Origin: CBDCMJ01 sp965224325
GTDB taxonomy: Bacteria > Chloroflexota > Dehalococcoidia > Lucifugimonadales > UBA3495
NCBI GenBank assembly: GCA_965224325.1
Contig: CBDCYT010000012.1
Location: 124,001 to 188,000 of the forward strand
Direction of reading: 5' to 3'
Length of the DNA: 64,000 nucleotides
Notes under the pieces: model-generated
What the model was told of the DNA's origin: nothing
Database searches by the model: none
Seen by the model: the letters and a program-made list of their open reading frames with translations, nothing else
In this document: piece after piece, positions 47,436-56,967 of the stretch
Layout: each line of letters opens with the position of its first letter
Position numbering within the stretch: position 1 is the first letter of the stretch
Made by a program: the position numbers and the translations under genes

Positions 47436-48656
47436 AGTCATGTTTGGTTTTAGCATTTGTTCAATAAATAAACCAATTTTGTTATCCTGCCTGATGGGAA
47501 ATGTTGATGGCGGGGGTGGCAGTGATGGTTCGGGACAAATACGCGGTGCGGCTGGCACAGGAACAACGGGAAGAGCTCCAGCGACTGATCCGGGTTGGCA
47601 AAAGCCCGGCAAGGGTGACCGCCAGGGCGCGGATTCTCCTCAAGAGTGACGAAGGCTGGCCGGCGCCCCAAGTGGCCGAAGCTCTGGATGTGGCCCTGGG
47701 CACCGTGTACCGGGTCAAGCAACGCCTCGCCGAAGGCGGGCTGGAGGGGGTTCTGAAAGACCGTCCCCAAGCCAACCGGCCCCGTAAGCTGGATGATCGG
47801 GGCGAGGCCCACCTGATCGCCCTGGCCTGCAGCCCGGCGCCGGAAGGGCACGACCACTGGACCCTGCGTCCGCTAGCCGGGAAGGTGGTCGAGTTGGGGC
47901 TGGCGCCCTCCATGTCCCACGAGGGGGTGCGCAAGCGTCTCAAAAAAACGCCCTCAAGCCGTGGCAGAAGAAGGAGTGGTGCATTCCCAAAGTGAGCGCG
48001 GAATTTGTGGCCAACATGGAGGATGTCCTGGATCTCTACGCCGAGCCCTATGATCCCCGACGGCCGGTGGTCTGCTTTGACGAGACCTCCACCCAGTTGT
48101 TGGCGGAGACCCCGGCCCGCTCTGCCGCCCCGGCCGGGATTTCCGCTGAGGCGGGACTACGAGTATCGACGGGAGGGCGCCCGCAACCTGTTCTTGGCCT
48201 GCGAGCCCTTGTCGGGCTGGCGGCAGGTGGCGGTCACGGAGCGGCGCACCACGGGGGACTTCGCCCACCAGATGCGCTGGCTGGCGGATGAAGCCTACCC
48301 GGAAGCCGAGGTCGTAAGGGTTGTCTTGGACAATCTGAACACCCATCGCCGGGCATCGCTGTACGAGACTCTCCCAGCTGCGGAAGCCCGGCGGATCGCC
48401 AGGCGGCTGGATTTTCATCACACGCCCAAGCACGGGAGTTGGTTGAACATGGCGGAGATCGAGTTCAGCGTCCTGTCCCGCCGCTGCCTGAAGCAGCGGC
48501 TCTCCGGCGAGGAGGCTCTCCAGCGGGAAGTCGATGCACTGGTCGCAGAGCGCAACGCCGCCCGAGCCACCATCAACTGGCGGTTCAACACCCGGGACGC
48601 CCGAACCAACCTTCACCGTCTTTACCCTTCTGATTTCACGGTTGACTGACTACTAG
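47436..48656 (+). mobile_element. IS630-family element, copy 3
   Basis: The left end starts within TAGTCATGTTTGG at the IS110 edge and the right end is GTTGACTGACTACTAG, sharing CTAG with copy 4. Left and right terminal sequences differ more than in copies 1 and 2, suggesting a hybrid. Confidence 0.7.
47525..48649 (+). pseudogene. IS630 transposase, copy 3, with extra frameshift
   Basis: The HTH part (MVRDKYAVRLAQEQREELQR ... VAEALDVALGTVYRVKQRLA) ends at the A7 slip near 47942. The catalytic part VVCFDETSTQLLAET then shifts a second time near 48110 in a GC run before GFPLRRDYEYRREGARN and VVRVVLDNLNTHRRASLYET. The second shift is absent from copies 1, 2 and 4, so this copy is probably inactive. 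Confidence 0.75.
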
Positions 48657-49602
48657 TAGTCAGTCAACTTGGTTCTGGGATTTGTTTAAGAAGGGGGACA
48701 ATTGAGCTATCCTGCCTGGTAGGAAGCGTTGATGGTGGAGGGTGGTGTGATGGTCAGGGACAAGTACGCGGTGGGGCTGGCACAGGAACAGCGGGAGGAG
48801 CTCCAGCGACTGATCCGGGTTGGGAAAAGCTCAGCCCGAGTGACCGCCAGGGCGCGGATTCTTCTGAAGAGCGACGATGGTTGGCGGGTGCCCCAAGTAG
48901 CCGAAGCTTTGGATGTGGCGCCGAGCACCGTATACCGGGTCAAGCAGCGTTTTGCCGAAGAAGGGTTGGAGGGGGTTTTGCAGGACCGTCCCCAGGCCAA
49001 CCGGCCCCGGAAGCTGGACGACCGGGGGGAAGCCCACCTGATCGCTCTGGCCTGCAGCCCGGCGCCGCAAGGGCATGACCACTGGACCTTGCGTCTGCTG
49101 GCTGGGAAGGTGGTCGAGTTGGGGCTGGCGCCTTCCATGTCCCACGAGGGGGTGCGCCAGCGGCTCAAAAAAACGCCCTCAAGCCGTGGCAGAAGCAGGA
49201 GTGGTGCATCCCCAAGGTGAGCGCCGGCTTCGTGGCCCACATGGAGGATGTCCTGGACTTGTATGCCGAACCCTATGATGCCCAACGGCCGGTGGTCTGC
49301 TTTGACGAGACCTCCACCCAGTTGCTGGCTGACACCCGGCCCCCGCTGCCCGCCCAACCGGGAAGACCGGTGCGGCAGGACTACGAGTACCGTAGGGAGG
49401 GCACCCGCAACCTGTTCCTGGCCTGTGAGCCCTTGGCGGGTTGGCGGCAGGTGGCGGTCACGGAGCGGCGCACGATGCAAGACTTCGCCCACCAGATGCG
49501 CTGGCTGGTGGATGAGGCCTACCTGCAAGCCTGCGTGGTGCGGCTGGTCTTGGACAATCTGAACACTCACCGGACAGCGTCCCTGTACGAGACCTTCCCA
49601 GC
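48653..49602 (+). mobile_element. IS630-family element, copy 4, 5' part
   Basis: Left end CTAGTAGTCAGTCAACTTGG. Cut at 49602 by the IS21 transposon; the 3' part resumes at 53057. CCAGC is duplicated at 49598-49602 and 53057-53061. Confidence 0.88.
48750..49602 (+). pseudogene. IS630 transposase, copy 4, interrupted by IS21
   Basis: The HTH frame (VRDKYAVGLAQEQREELQRL) and the catalytic frame (SAGFVAHMEDVLDLYAEPYD, VVCFDETSTQLLADT, VLDNLNTHRTASLYETFPA) lead up to the insertion. The remainder EEARRIAKRLEFHYTPKHGS and NMAEIEFSVLSRCCLKQRVP lies at 53062-53325. Confidence 0.85.
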
Positions 49603-49710
49603 TGTAAGCGGCGGAGATAAAGTGGGCCGTGCGGGCGGAGGATTGCTGAGTATCGGCGACTAAATACTGTACCGCCCGCCATCATTCATAGGGTCATAGC
49701 CGACCCATGG

Positions 49711-51222
49711 ATGGTGCGACGGATGTATAAGGTGGACGTATATCTGCGGGTTCGCCGGGCGGTGATGGTGGAGGGTAAGAGTATTCGGGAGGTCTCCAGA
49801 GAGTTTGGCCTGCACCGGGACACCGTGCGCAAGATGCTGGCCTACTCCGTGCCTCCGGGGTACCGGCGACAGACCCCGCCCCGGCGTCCCAAGCTTGAGC
49901 CCTACACCGGTGTCATTGACCGGATCCTGGAGGACGATCTAAAGCGCCCCAGGAAGCAGCGACACACCGCCAAGCGCATCTACGAGCGGCTCAGGGACGA
50001 GTACGGGTTCGACGGCGGATACACCACGGTCAAGGACTACGTCAGGGAGCATCGCCGTCAGACCAAGGAGATGTTCGTGCCCCTGTCCCATCCGCCGGGC
50101 CACGCGCAGTGCGACTTCGGCGAGGCCCTGGTGGTCATCGGCGGCGTAGAGCAAAAGGCCCACTGCTTCGTCATCGACCTGCCCCACAGCGACGGCTGCT
50201 TCGTCAAGGCCTACCCGGCGGAGACCACCGAGGCCTTCCTGGACGGCCATGTCTCGGCGTTCGCCTTCCTGGGCGGAGTGCCCCAGAGCATCCTCTACGA
50301 CAATACCAGGCTAGCCGTGGCGAAGATACTGGGGGATGGACGGCGTCAGCGCACCCGGGCCTTCACCGAGCTGCAGTCCCACTACCTGTTCGAGGACCGG
50401 TTCGGACGCCCAGGCAAGGGCAATGACAAAGGCAAGGTGGAGGGCCTGATGGGGTACGTGCGGCGAAACTTTCTGGTGCCGGTGCCGTCCTTCGAGAGCT
50501 TTGATGCGCTCAATGCCTACCTGGAACAACGATGCCTGGAGCGAATGGACGCCCAGCTCAGGGGCCACACGGAGACCATCGGTCAGAGGATGGAGCGGGA
50601 CCTGGAGGCCCTGTTGCCGCTGCCGCCGGTGGCATACGACGCCTGCGACAAGCAGGCAAGCCGGGTGAGTTCGCTGTCCTTGGTAAGGTACAGGACCAAC
50701 GACTACTCGGTGCCGGTGGCTTACGGATATCGGGACGTCCTGGTACGGGGCTACGTGGACCAGGTGGTCATCAGTTGCGGAACCGAGGTCATCGCCAGCC
50801 ATCCCAGATCATACGACCGGGACGACTTCATCTACGATCCCATCCACTACCTGCCGCTCTTGGAACGGAAGCCGGGCGCCCTGGACCAGGCCGCACCCCT
50901 GCAGGGCTGGGCCCTGCCCGAAGAGTTCGGGACGCTGCGCCGGCTGCTGGAATCCAGAATGGGACGGCGGGGCAAACGGGAGTACGTGCAGGTGCTCAGG
51001 CTGCTGGAGACCTTCAATCAGCAGGAGGTGCACGCAGCGGTAAAAGATGCCATCCACCTGGGGTCGCTGAGCTTCGACGCAGTGAAGCACCTGGTGCTCT
51101 GCCGGCTGGAGGGACGTCCGCCAAGGCTGGACCTGGAGCTGTATCCCCACCTGCCCAGGGTCAGGGTCAGCACCACGTCCGCCGGAGACTACATGACCTT
51201 GCTGTCGGGGAGAGCGGCATGA
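49711..51222 (+). CDS. istA: IstA transposase, IS21 copy 2
   Basis: 503 aa. HTH in SIREVSREFGLHRDTVRKML; rve core with HAQCDFGEALVVIGGV (first Asp), PQSILYDNTRLAVAKIL (second Asp, intact here) and NDKGKVEGLMGYVRRNFLVP (Glu). C-terminal part SVPVAYGYRDVLVRGYVD. It cuts and joins the IS ends together with IstB. Full length and in frame, the reference against which copy 1 is judged. Confidence 0.93.
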   Translation: MVRRMYKVDVYLRVRRAVMVEGKSIREVSREFGLHRDTVRKMLAYSVPPGYRRQTPPRRPKLEPYTGVIDRILEDDLKRPRKQRHTAKRIYERLRDEYGFDGGYTTVKDYVREHRRQTKEMFVPLSHPPGHAQCDFGEALVVIGGVEQKAHCFVIDLPHSDGCFVKAYPAETTEAFLDGHVSAFAFLGGVPQSILYDNTRLAVAKILGDGRRQRTRAFTELQSHYLFEDRFGRPGKGNDKGKVEGLMGYVRRNFLVPVPSFESFDALNAYLEQRCLERMDAQLRGHTETIGQRMERDLEALLPLPPVAYDACDKQASRVSSLSLVRYRTNDYSVPVAYGYRDVLVRGYVDQVVISCGTEVIASHPRSYDRDDFIYDPIHYLPLLERKPGALDQAAPLQGWALPEEFGTLRRLLESRMGRRGKREYVQVLRLLETFNQQEVHAAVKDAIHLGSLSFDAVKHLVLCRLEGRPPRLDLELYPHLPRVRVSTTSAGDYMTLLSGRAA

Positions 51223-52001
51223 ACGACCGGTCGACGCTGCTGCTGGAACACCATCTCAAAGAGCTGAAGCTGCCCGGCTTTCTCAGGGAGTACGGTAAGA
51301 TGGCAGCCCAGTGCGCCGCCGAGGGTGTGGATCACCCCCAGTACCTGCTGCGCCTCGCCGAGCTGGAACTCATCGACCGCCACCAGCGCATGGTGGAGCG
51401 GCGGATACGGGCGGCTCGATTCCCTGCCGTCAAAAGCCTGGACACCCTAGACTTCCCGGCCATACCATCGTTGAACAAGGCGCTGGTGATGGAGCTGGCA
51501 CGATGTGAATACATCCAGCGCCGAGAGAACGTCATTGCCGTCGGCAACAGCGGCACCGGCAAGACCCACGTGGCCCTTGGTTTGGGGCTGGCCGCCTGCC
51601 AGCGCGGGATGTCTGTGGGTTTCACCACCGCCGCCGGTCTGGTGCATGAGATGATGGAGGCCAGGGACGAAAGGCGCCTGCTGAACTTGCAGAAACAACT
51701 GGCCCGGCTCAACCTGCTGATCGTCGACGAACTGGGCTTCGTGCCTCTGGCCCGGACCGGGGCGGAACTGCTCTTCGAGGTGTTCAGCCAGCGCTACGAG
51801 CGGGGCTCCATAATGCTGACCACCAACCTGCCTTTCGACGAGTGGACCGAGGTCTTCGGCTCGGAGCGTCTCACCGGAGCGCTGCTGGACCGGCTCACCC
51901 ACCACGTCCACATCCTGGAGATGAACGGCGAGAGCTACCGCCTCAAGCGCAGCCGGGAGAACGCCCCCTCCCAGGTCTCGGACGAGCCGGAAGACTCCTG
52001 A
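51219..52001 (+). CDS. istB: IstB-like ATPase, IS21 copy 2
   Basis: 260 aa; ATG overlaps istA TGA. MNDRSTLLLEHHLKELKLPG begins the N-terminal helices; Walker A GNSGTGKTH near residue 109; Walker B LLIVDELGFVPL; sensor region TTNLPFDEWTEVFGSERLTG. Its last 239 bp plus trailer (51831-52069) recur in a diverged form at 52757-52995. Appears functional. Confidence 0.93.
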   Translation: MNDRSTLLLEHHLKELKLPGFLREYGKMAAQCAAEGVDHPQYLLRLAELELIDRHQRMVERRIRAARFPAVKSLDTLDFPAIPSLNKALVMELARCEYIQRRENVIAVGNSGTGKTHVALGLGLAACQRGMSVGFTTAAGLVHEMMEARDERRLLNLQKQLARLNLLIVDELGFVPLARTGAELLFEVFSQRYERGSIMLTTNLPFDEWTEVFGSERLTGALLDRLTHHVHILEMNGESYRLKRSRENAPSQVSDEPEDS

Positions 52002-52173
52002 CTCACTCCAGACTTGCGGACCTCTGCTTCTGACCTCACCCCACCCGGCTCCCAATTCAGTCCTTTCTCGTCGCCCTTGACGCTGCCCTCTACAACCGTT
52101 GTAGGCTGGTCGGTATCCGTAGTGGCTGGCCTATATCCGTGTACGACTCTGAGTCTCTACGAGAGGACTGACC

Positions 52174-52734
52174 TTGCGATACATTCACCGGAATGAATGG
52201 TTAGCTTATGGCTTCCTTGTCGTTGCTGCGGTGGCGGTATCCCTACCGCTGTTCCCGTATAGATGGCACACTTTTCTGCATATAGCTGGCGCGGTGGTCT
52301 TCCTCGGGAACATCATCGTTACCGCTGCATGGATGCTGATGGCGGAGCGAACGCGGAGCGTCAATGTCATACACTTCTCCGCCAAGGCTGTTATCCGCGC
52401 CGACCTACTCTTCACCCTGCCTGGTGTGCTCCTGTTACTGATGAACGGGTTTGCCATGGTGCTCGCCCGCTGGGGTGGGTGGGGCGCGTTTCACCAGTTG
52501 TCTTGGATAACTGTCGCCCTGTGGCTATTCATCGCATCCGGCGTAATATGGGTGGGAATCCTTATCCCCGTCCAACATCGCATGGCTGTGTTCTCTGACC
52601 CGTCGGACTACCCAGACTCGCCACCATCAGAATTCTTCTCGGCGCTCCGCAAGTGGTACTTCTGGGGGGCACTTGCGATAGCCTTGCCGATCTGCTCGCT
52701 TTACCTGATGGTCAACAAGCCAGCCTTCGGCTAG
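52174..52734 (+). CDS. DUF2269-like integral membrane protein, passenger of IS21
   Basis: 186 aa from TTG with GAGAGGACTGACC upstream. Five predicted membrane segments: FLVVAAVAVSLPLF, FLHIAGAVVFLGNIIVTAAW, DLLFTLPGVLLLLMNGFAMV, ITVALWLFIASGVIWVGILI, ALAIALPICSLYLMV. The His-bearing second helix with GNI and W resembles DUF2269 proteins, whose role is unknown. The gene is unrelated to transposition and sits between two istB ends. Codon use looks like host genes. Confidence 0.75.
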   Translation: MRYIHRNEWLAYGFLVVAAVAVSLPLFPYRWHTFLHIAGAVVFLGNIIVTAAWMLMAERTRSVNVIHFSAKAVIRADLLFTLPGVLLLLMNGFAMVLARWGGWGAFHQLSWITVALWLFIASGVIWVGILIPVQHRMAVFSDPSDYPDSPPSEFFSALRKWYFWGALAIALPICSLYLMVNKPAFG

Positions 52735-52738
52735 AGCG

Positions 52739-52927
52739 TTGGGAAGTACGCCACTGCCTTTCGATGAGTGGACCGAGGTGTTCGGATCGGAACGCCTCAC
52801 TGGGTCGCTGCTGGATCGGCTCACCCACCACATCCATATCCTGGAGATGAACGGCGACAGCTACCGCCTCCGCCACAGCCGGCAGAGCGCCGCCTACCAG
52901 GTCTCGGACGAGCCAGAAGACTCCTGA
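52739..52927 (+). pseudogene. istB 3' end from a second IS21 variant
   Basis: PFDEWTEVFGSERLTGSLLD, RLTHHIHILEMNGDSYRL and the end SDEPEDS match IstB but differ at many codons from the copy at 51831. The trailer CTGACTCACTCCAG and CCCAATTCAGTCCTTTCTC is also repeated. It supplies the right end of the transposon. Confidence 0.85.
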
Positions 52928-53056
52928 CTCACTCCAGGACTGCGGACCCTTGCTCCTGACCTAACCCCGCCCGGCTCCCAATTCAGTCCTTTCTCATCGT
53001 GCCGGTGGTACATGATTCCTCCGCCGCAGTGGTACACTTTCTCGCCGCCATTGACA

Positions 53057-53331
53057 CCAGCTGAGGAAGCCCGGCGGATTGCCAAGCGGCTGGAGTTTCA
53101 TTACACGCCCAAGCACGGCAGTTGGCTCAATATGGCGGAAATCGAGTTCAGTGTCCTGTCTCGCTGCTGCCTCAAGCAACGCGTCCCCGACGAACCGGCC
53201 CTCCGACGGGAGGTCCAGGCCCTGGTCACGGAGCGAAACGTCGCCCGAACCACCATCAACTGGCGGTTCAACACCCACGACGCCAGGGGCAAACTTCACC
53301 GGCTGTATCCCTTCGATTCCAAACATGACTA
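53057..53331 (+). pseudogene. IS630 copy 4, 3' part of transposase and right end
   Basis: Resumes after the IS21 with EEARRIAKRLEFHYTPKHGS, NMAEIEFSVLSRCCLKQ and RLYPFDSKHD, then ends CCAAACATGACTA at the IS110 edge. The normal end of this family is GTTGACTGACTA, so the last bases differ. Confidence 0.85.
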
Positions 53332-55054
53332 TCGAGTAACTGAGGTTTTCACGCGCCGGTCGCGGCCGTTGCCAAGGGCAGATCAAGGGCGCGGTTTCGA
53401 TCATCGGATGTGGGTACCAGTTCGTAACCCAGCTGCGCCGCCCTCCGTTTCGCAGACCGCAATGCTCGTTGATGGTACTGGGCCTCGTAGTAGTCAGCGC
53501 CGTCATCCACGTACTGCTGCCCATAGCGCAGCATGGCGTAGATGATTCTGGCCAGCTTGTGCGCCGTGGCCGTAATGGCCTTGGGCGGTCCCAGCTGCGC
53601 CTTCTTGCGGCGCAGGAACGCTCCCAACGCACTGTTGGAGCGGTACAGGGCGTTGGCCGCCAGCCGCAGCGCCTTGGCTGCCCGGTTGGCGCTGGGCTTG
53701 GTTCGGGAGCTGATGACCCTGCCTCCGGTGACCCGGTTATTGGGACTCAATCCCAGCCATGAGGCGAAATGCTTGGCCGTTGGCCATCTTGTCATATCGG
53801 TGCCTACCTCGCTGATTACCTTCAACGCCGTGTAGGCGTCCACGCCGTTGATCCGGGTCAGGTCCACCCCGGTCATCCGGTACAGGTGGCCGCGGACGTC
53901 AAAGCGCGGCGCGTTCCCCTGGATGCGGTTCCTCCTGGGCTGTTCCGCAGGCGCTGCGCCACCGCTACGGTCGTCAAACTGCCCCATCTGGGTTTCAATC
54001 TCCCGGTCGCACTCGGCAATCTTGGCCTGATACACCCGGTACAACTCCAGGGCCTGGGTCAGCTCGAAGATGTGCTCCTCCCGCCAGTGCCCCTCCAGCG
54101 ATAGGGCCATGGTCTCCTCGTCTGCCTTGGTCCTGGGATCCCGAAATTGCGCCAGCTTTCGCGGGTCTCGCTCACCCCCCACGATGGCTTCGAGGATGGT
54201 CATCCCGGTCTTGCCGGTGATGTCGCTGATGACCTGGTGCAGCTTCACGTTCATCTGGGTCAGCGCCTTCTGCATGTGCTGAACATGCTGGGCCGCATAT
54301 TCCACCAGCATGGCCCGCTGCCGCAGATAGCTTCTCAACCGCCGGATGTCGGCCTCGGGCCGGAAAGCCGCCGAAAGCAGGCCGTAGGTATGTAGCTGCT
54401 GGAGCCACTGGCAGTCCAGCACGTCGCTCTTGCGTCCGGGCACGTTCTTAATGCGCCGTGGGTCCACCAGCATCACCTGGAACCCCCGCTCCTCCAGGAC
54501 TCCAAAGAGTGGTATCCAGTAGACTCCGGTGGACTCCATCGCCACTGTCTCCACACCGCACTCGGCCAGCCAATCGGCCATAAGGTACAAGTCCGCAGTG
54601 AACGCGCCAAACTCGCGCACCGGTTGCTCGCAGCTGTTTTCGGGCACTGCCGCGAAGTGGCTGCCGGCGCCCACGTCCACTCCCGCCGCACCAAAATTCA
54701 CCCGTGATAGTTCCGCCGGCAGACCCTCCCGCCTGCTGGAGGCCTTCACTGCCGGGTTGGCCCTACTGCTGTATGTGCTCATCGTCCCATCCGCCATTAC
54801 CATGTAGGCGTGTCGCCAGGGGGTGCCACCGGCACGTCACAATCTATCGAACGGGAGCGCCCCCGAAAGGGCAGTCACCAATGATGCAGCCGTAGGACAC
54901 CCGGACCATGCTGAATAACGGGCAATATGCGCCACTGTCAATTCGGCCTCGTCCTGGACGACACCGCCCGCCACGATCGTACCTGACCAGTGTCCTCTCC
55001 AGTTACTCCCCTCTGCACGGCCCGGTTCCGGGCATAACACTGCTGACTACTAGG
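53319..55054 (-). mobile_element. IS110-family element, copy R (inverted)
   Basis: Reverse complement of 45712-47447. The outer end CTAGTAGTCAGCAGTG abuts IS3. Together with copy L it brackets a 5.9-kb segment that homologous recombination could invert. Confidence 0.85.
53349..54803 (-). CDS. IS110-family DEDD transposase, copy R
   Basis: 484 aa, same residues as copy L throughout, including GVDVGAGSHF, MESTGVYW, KSDVLDCQWL and SSRTKPSANRAAKAL. Identity of two long copies suggests recent transposition or gene conversion. Confidence 0.9.
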   Translation of the reverse strand: MVMADGTMSTYSSRANPAVKASSRREGLPAELSRVNFGAAGVDVGAGSHFAAVPENSCEQPVREFGAFTADLYLMADWLAECGVETVAMESTGVYWIPLFGVLEERGFQVMLVDPRRIKNVPGRKSDVLDCQWLQQLHTYGLLSAAFRPEADIRRLRSYLRQRAMLVEYAAQHVQHMQKALTQMNVKLHQVISDITGKTGMTILEAIVGGERDPRKLAQFRDPRTKADEETMALSLEGHWREEHIFELTQALELYRVYQAKIAECDREIETQMGQFDDRSGGAAPAEQPRRNRIQGNAPRFDVRGHLYRMTGVDLTRINGVDAYTALKVISEVGTDMTRWPTAKHFASWLGLSPNNRVTGGRVISSRTKPSANRAAKALRLAANALYRSNSALGAFLRRKKAQLGPPKAITATAHKLARIIYAMLRYGQQYVDDGADYYEAQYHQRALRSAKRRAAQLGYELVPTSDDRNRALDLPLATAATGA

Positions 55055-55060
55055 AGGACG

Positions 55061-56290
55061 TGACCTGCCCCCAGTAGTTGTACCACTTGCTATGTTAGTC
55101 CGACCAGCACCGGGACAAGGTTCTCGGGCAGGATGGTCTCCGGCGCCGGTGGCCTGTAGCCCAGGGAACTGTGCGGCCTTATGCGATTGTAAGTCTGGCG
55201 GTACTGCTCGGTCAGCACCTGCACCTCCAGCAGCGTGTAAAACACCTCCCGGTCCAAGAGTTCGTCTCTCAGCTTGCCGTTGAAGCTCTCCACGTATCCG
55301 TTCTCCCACGGCGACCCAGGCTCGATGTACAAGGTCCTGGCCCCCACACCCCCTAGCCACTCCCGCACCACCCTGGCGGTGAATTCCGGCCCGTTGTCCG
55401 AGCGGATGTGCTCCGGCACTCCTCGGGCCATCATCAGCCCGGCGAGGGTCTCGATCACATCCGAGGATCGGATGCTGCGGCCAGCCCGGATGGCCAGGCA
55501 CTCCCTGGTGTACTCGTCAATGATGGTCAGCAGCCGCACCGCCCGGCCGTCCCAGGTCCTGATGTGGACGAAGTCATAGGCCCACACGTGGTTCTCACTC
55601 TCCGGTTTCAGCCTGACGCACGACCCGTCGTTCAGCCACAGCCGGCCTCTCCTGGGCTGCCTGGCCGGTACCTTGAGCCCCTCCCGCCGCCAGATACGCT
55701 CCACCCGTTTGTGGTTCACCACCCAGCCGCTACGCTGGAGCATCGCGGTGATCCGCCGATAACCGTAACGGCCGAACCGGGTGGCCAACCCCACAATGTC
55801 GTTGGTGAGGGCCTGCTCGTCATCCCGGACCAACGGCTCACGGCGATGGGTCGAGCGGGACTGCCCCAGCACCTTGCAGGCCCTCCGCTCTGATACCTTC
55901 AGAACCGACCTGACGTGTTCGACACAAAGGCGGCGACGGGCGGGGCTCAGAAGTTTCCCTCAGCCGCCTCCTTGAGTATCTGGTTGTCCAGGGTCAGTTC
56001 GGCCACCGCCCTCTTGAGCCGGCCGTTCTCCGTCTCCAGCTGCTTCAGGCGCCGCGCCTGATCGACCCGGAGACCACCGTACTCGGCCCTCCAGCGGTAG
56101 AAGGTCTGCTCCGAGACGCCGATGCGCCGGGCTGCTTCTGCAGCCGTACTTCCCGCGGCGATGACCACCTCCGCCTCCCTGAGCTTGTTGATGATTTCTT
56201 CGGACGTGTGCTTCCTTTTGGCCATGTCTCAACCCCCTTTTGTCCAAAATCCTAACATTCATTCTGGATCGACTTTCGGGGGTCAGGTCA
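55061..56290 (-). mobile_element. IS3-family element
   Basis: 1230 bp. Ends TGACCTGCCCCCAGTAG (left) and the complement of TGACCTGACCCCCGAAAG (right), flanked by GACG on each side (55057-55060 and 56291-56294). Confidence 0.85.
55090..56225 (-). CDS. IS3-family transposase OrfA/OrfB
   Basis: OrfA (55947-56225, 92 aa): MAKRKHTSEEIINKLREAEV, HTH AAEAARRIGVSEQTFYRWRA, leucine zipper RLKQLETENGRLKRAVAELT. OrfB reaches 55090: VWAYDFVHIRTWDGRAVRLL (first Asp), VPEHIRSDNGPEFTARVVRE (second Asp), ENGYVESFNGKLRDELLDRE (Glu). They meet near GGGAAAC at 55950-55965, the probable frameshift site producing OrfAB. Both parts look intact. Confidence 0.9.
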
Positions 56291-56967
56291 GACGCGCTGG
56301 TGGCGGATGGTTCAAAAGATGATAAGAGATGTTGCACCAAAGGCTCGGGGTGACTCAACAATGCCCCTTTCCAACGGGTAGCGTGGACTCAGCAATTTGG
56401 TGAGGGTCGATGCTGAATTAATTGAGTGCCCCGTAGCAGTTGACCTCGCCGGGCCTCAAGCTACTTTACTTTTTCGAGTTGCCAAGACTTAACATTCTGA
56501 GTCCACCCGGGCGGTCAAGCGGAAACCCCGTATTCAGTCCGGAGATATGGCTCTCAGGAGCCTGATGACCGGATAGTCCCAAGTAAGCCTACAAAGCCCA
56601 ACCACTTCTGTGGGAATAAGTGTGGTAAAACCAGGGCTGTCAGGCCGACACGAACGTCATATAGCTTTGTAAGGCAGTAGATCATACTCCAACGCCTCCG
56701 CCATTTTTGCCATATCCGGCCCTGTGGCCTTCGGCCTAGCCGAAATCGCCGCATGTATCTCAACTTCCTTTCTGCCAGATGCCAGTCGGGACGTGTCCAA
56801 TGGAGTCCAGGCGTTTAGAGTCGCTCCCACAGGCGAAATCAAGGGATTGACGGCGTGGAGCGGTATAAGTAGACTCCCTTCCAATGACTATGGAGTTTTT
56901 TTCGACGCTTGGGGAGTTGGTCTAGGGAGTTAAATTAGGAAGCCGCCAAGGCGCAGGAGATGTCGAA
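56291..56967. other. intergenic stretch upstream of amidohydrolase
   Basis: No credible gene. Small frames at 56554-56933 have no ribosome site or family. No clear consensus promoter was found. Confidence 0.45.

Larger units (their letters stand above)
45712..47447 (+). mobile_element. IS110-family element, copy L, in 1736-bp inverted repeat
   Basis: The block 45712-47447 is repeated in inverse orientation at 53319-55054 (position sums are constant at 100766). I found one mismatch near the outer end (CTAGTACTC versus CTAGTAGTC). It contains one transposase gene and a ~240-bp leader. As usual for IS110 there are no terminal inverted repeats. The outer and inner edges look like IS630 terminal sequence. 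Confidence 0.85.
49603..53056 (+). mobile_element. IS21-family transposon with passenger gene
   Basis: 3454 bp. Ends TGTAAGCGGCGGAGATAAAG and the complement of TGTCAATGGCGGCGAGAAAG share a terminal core. CCAGC is duplicated on both sides, so the whole unit moved together. It contains istA, istB, a membrane-protein gene and a second partial istB end. Confidence 0.88.
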
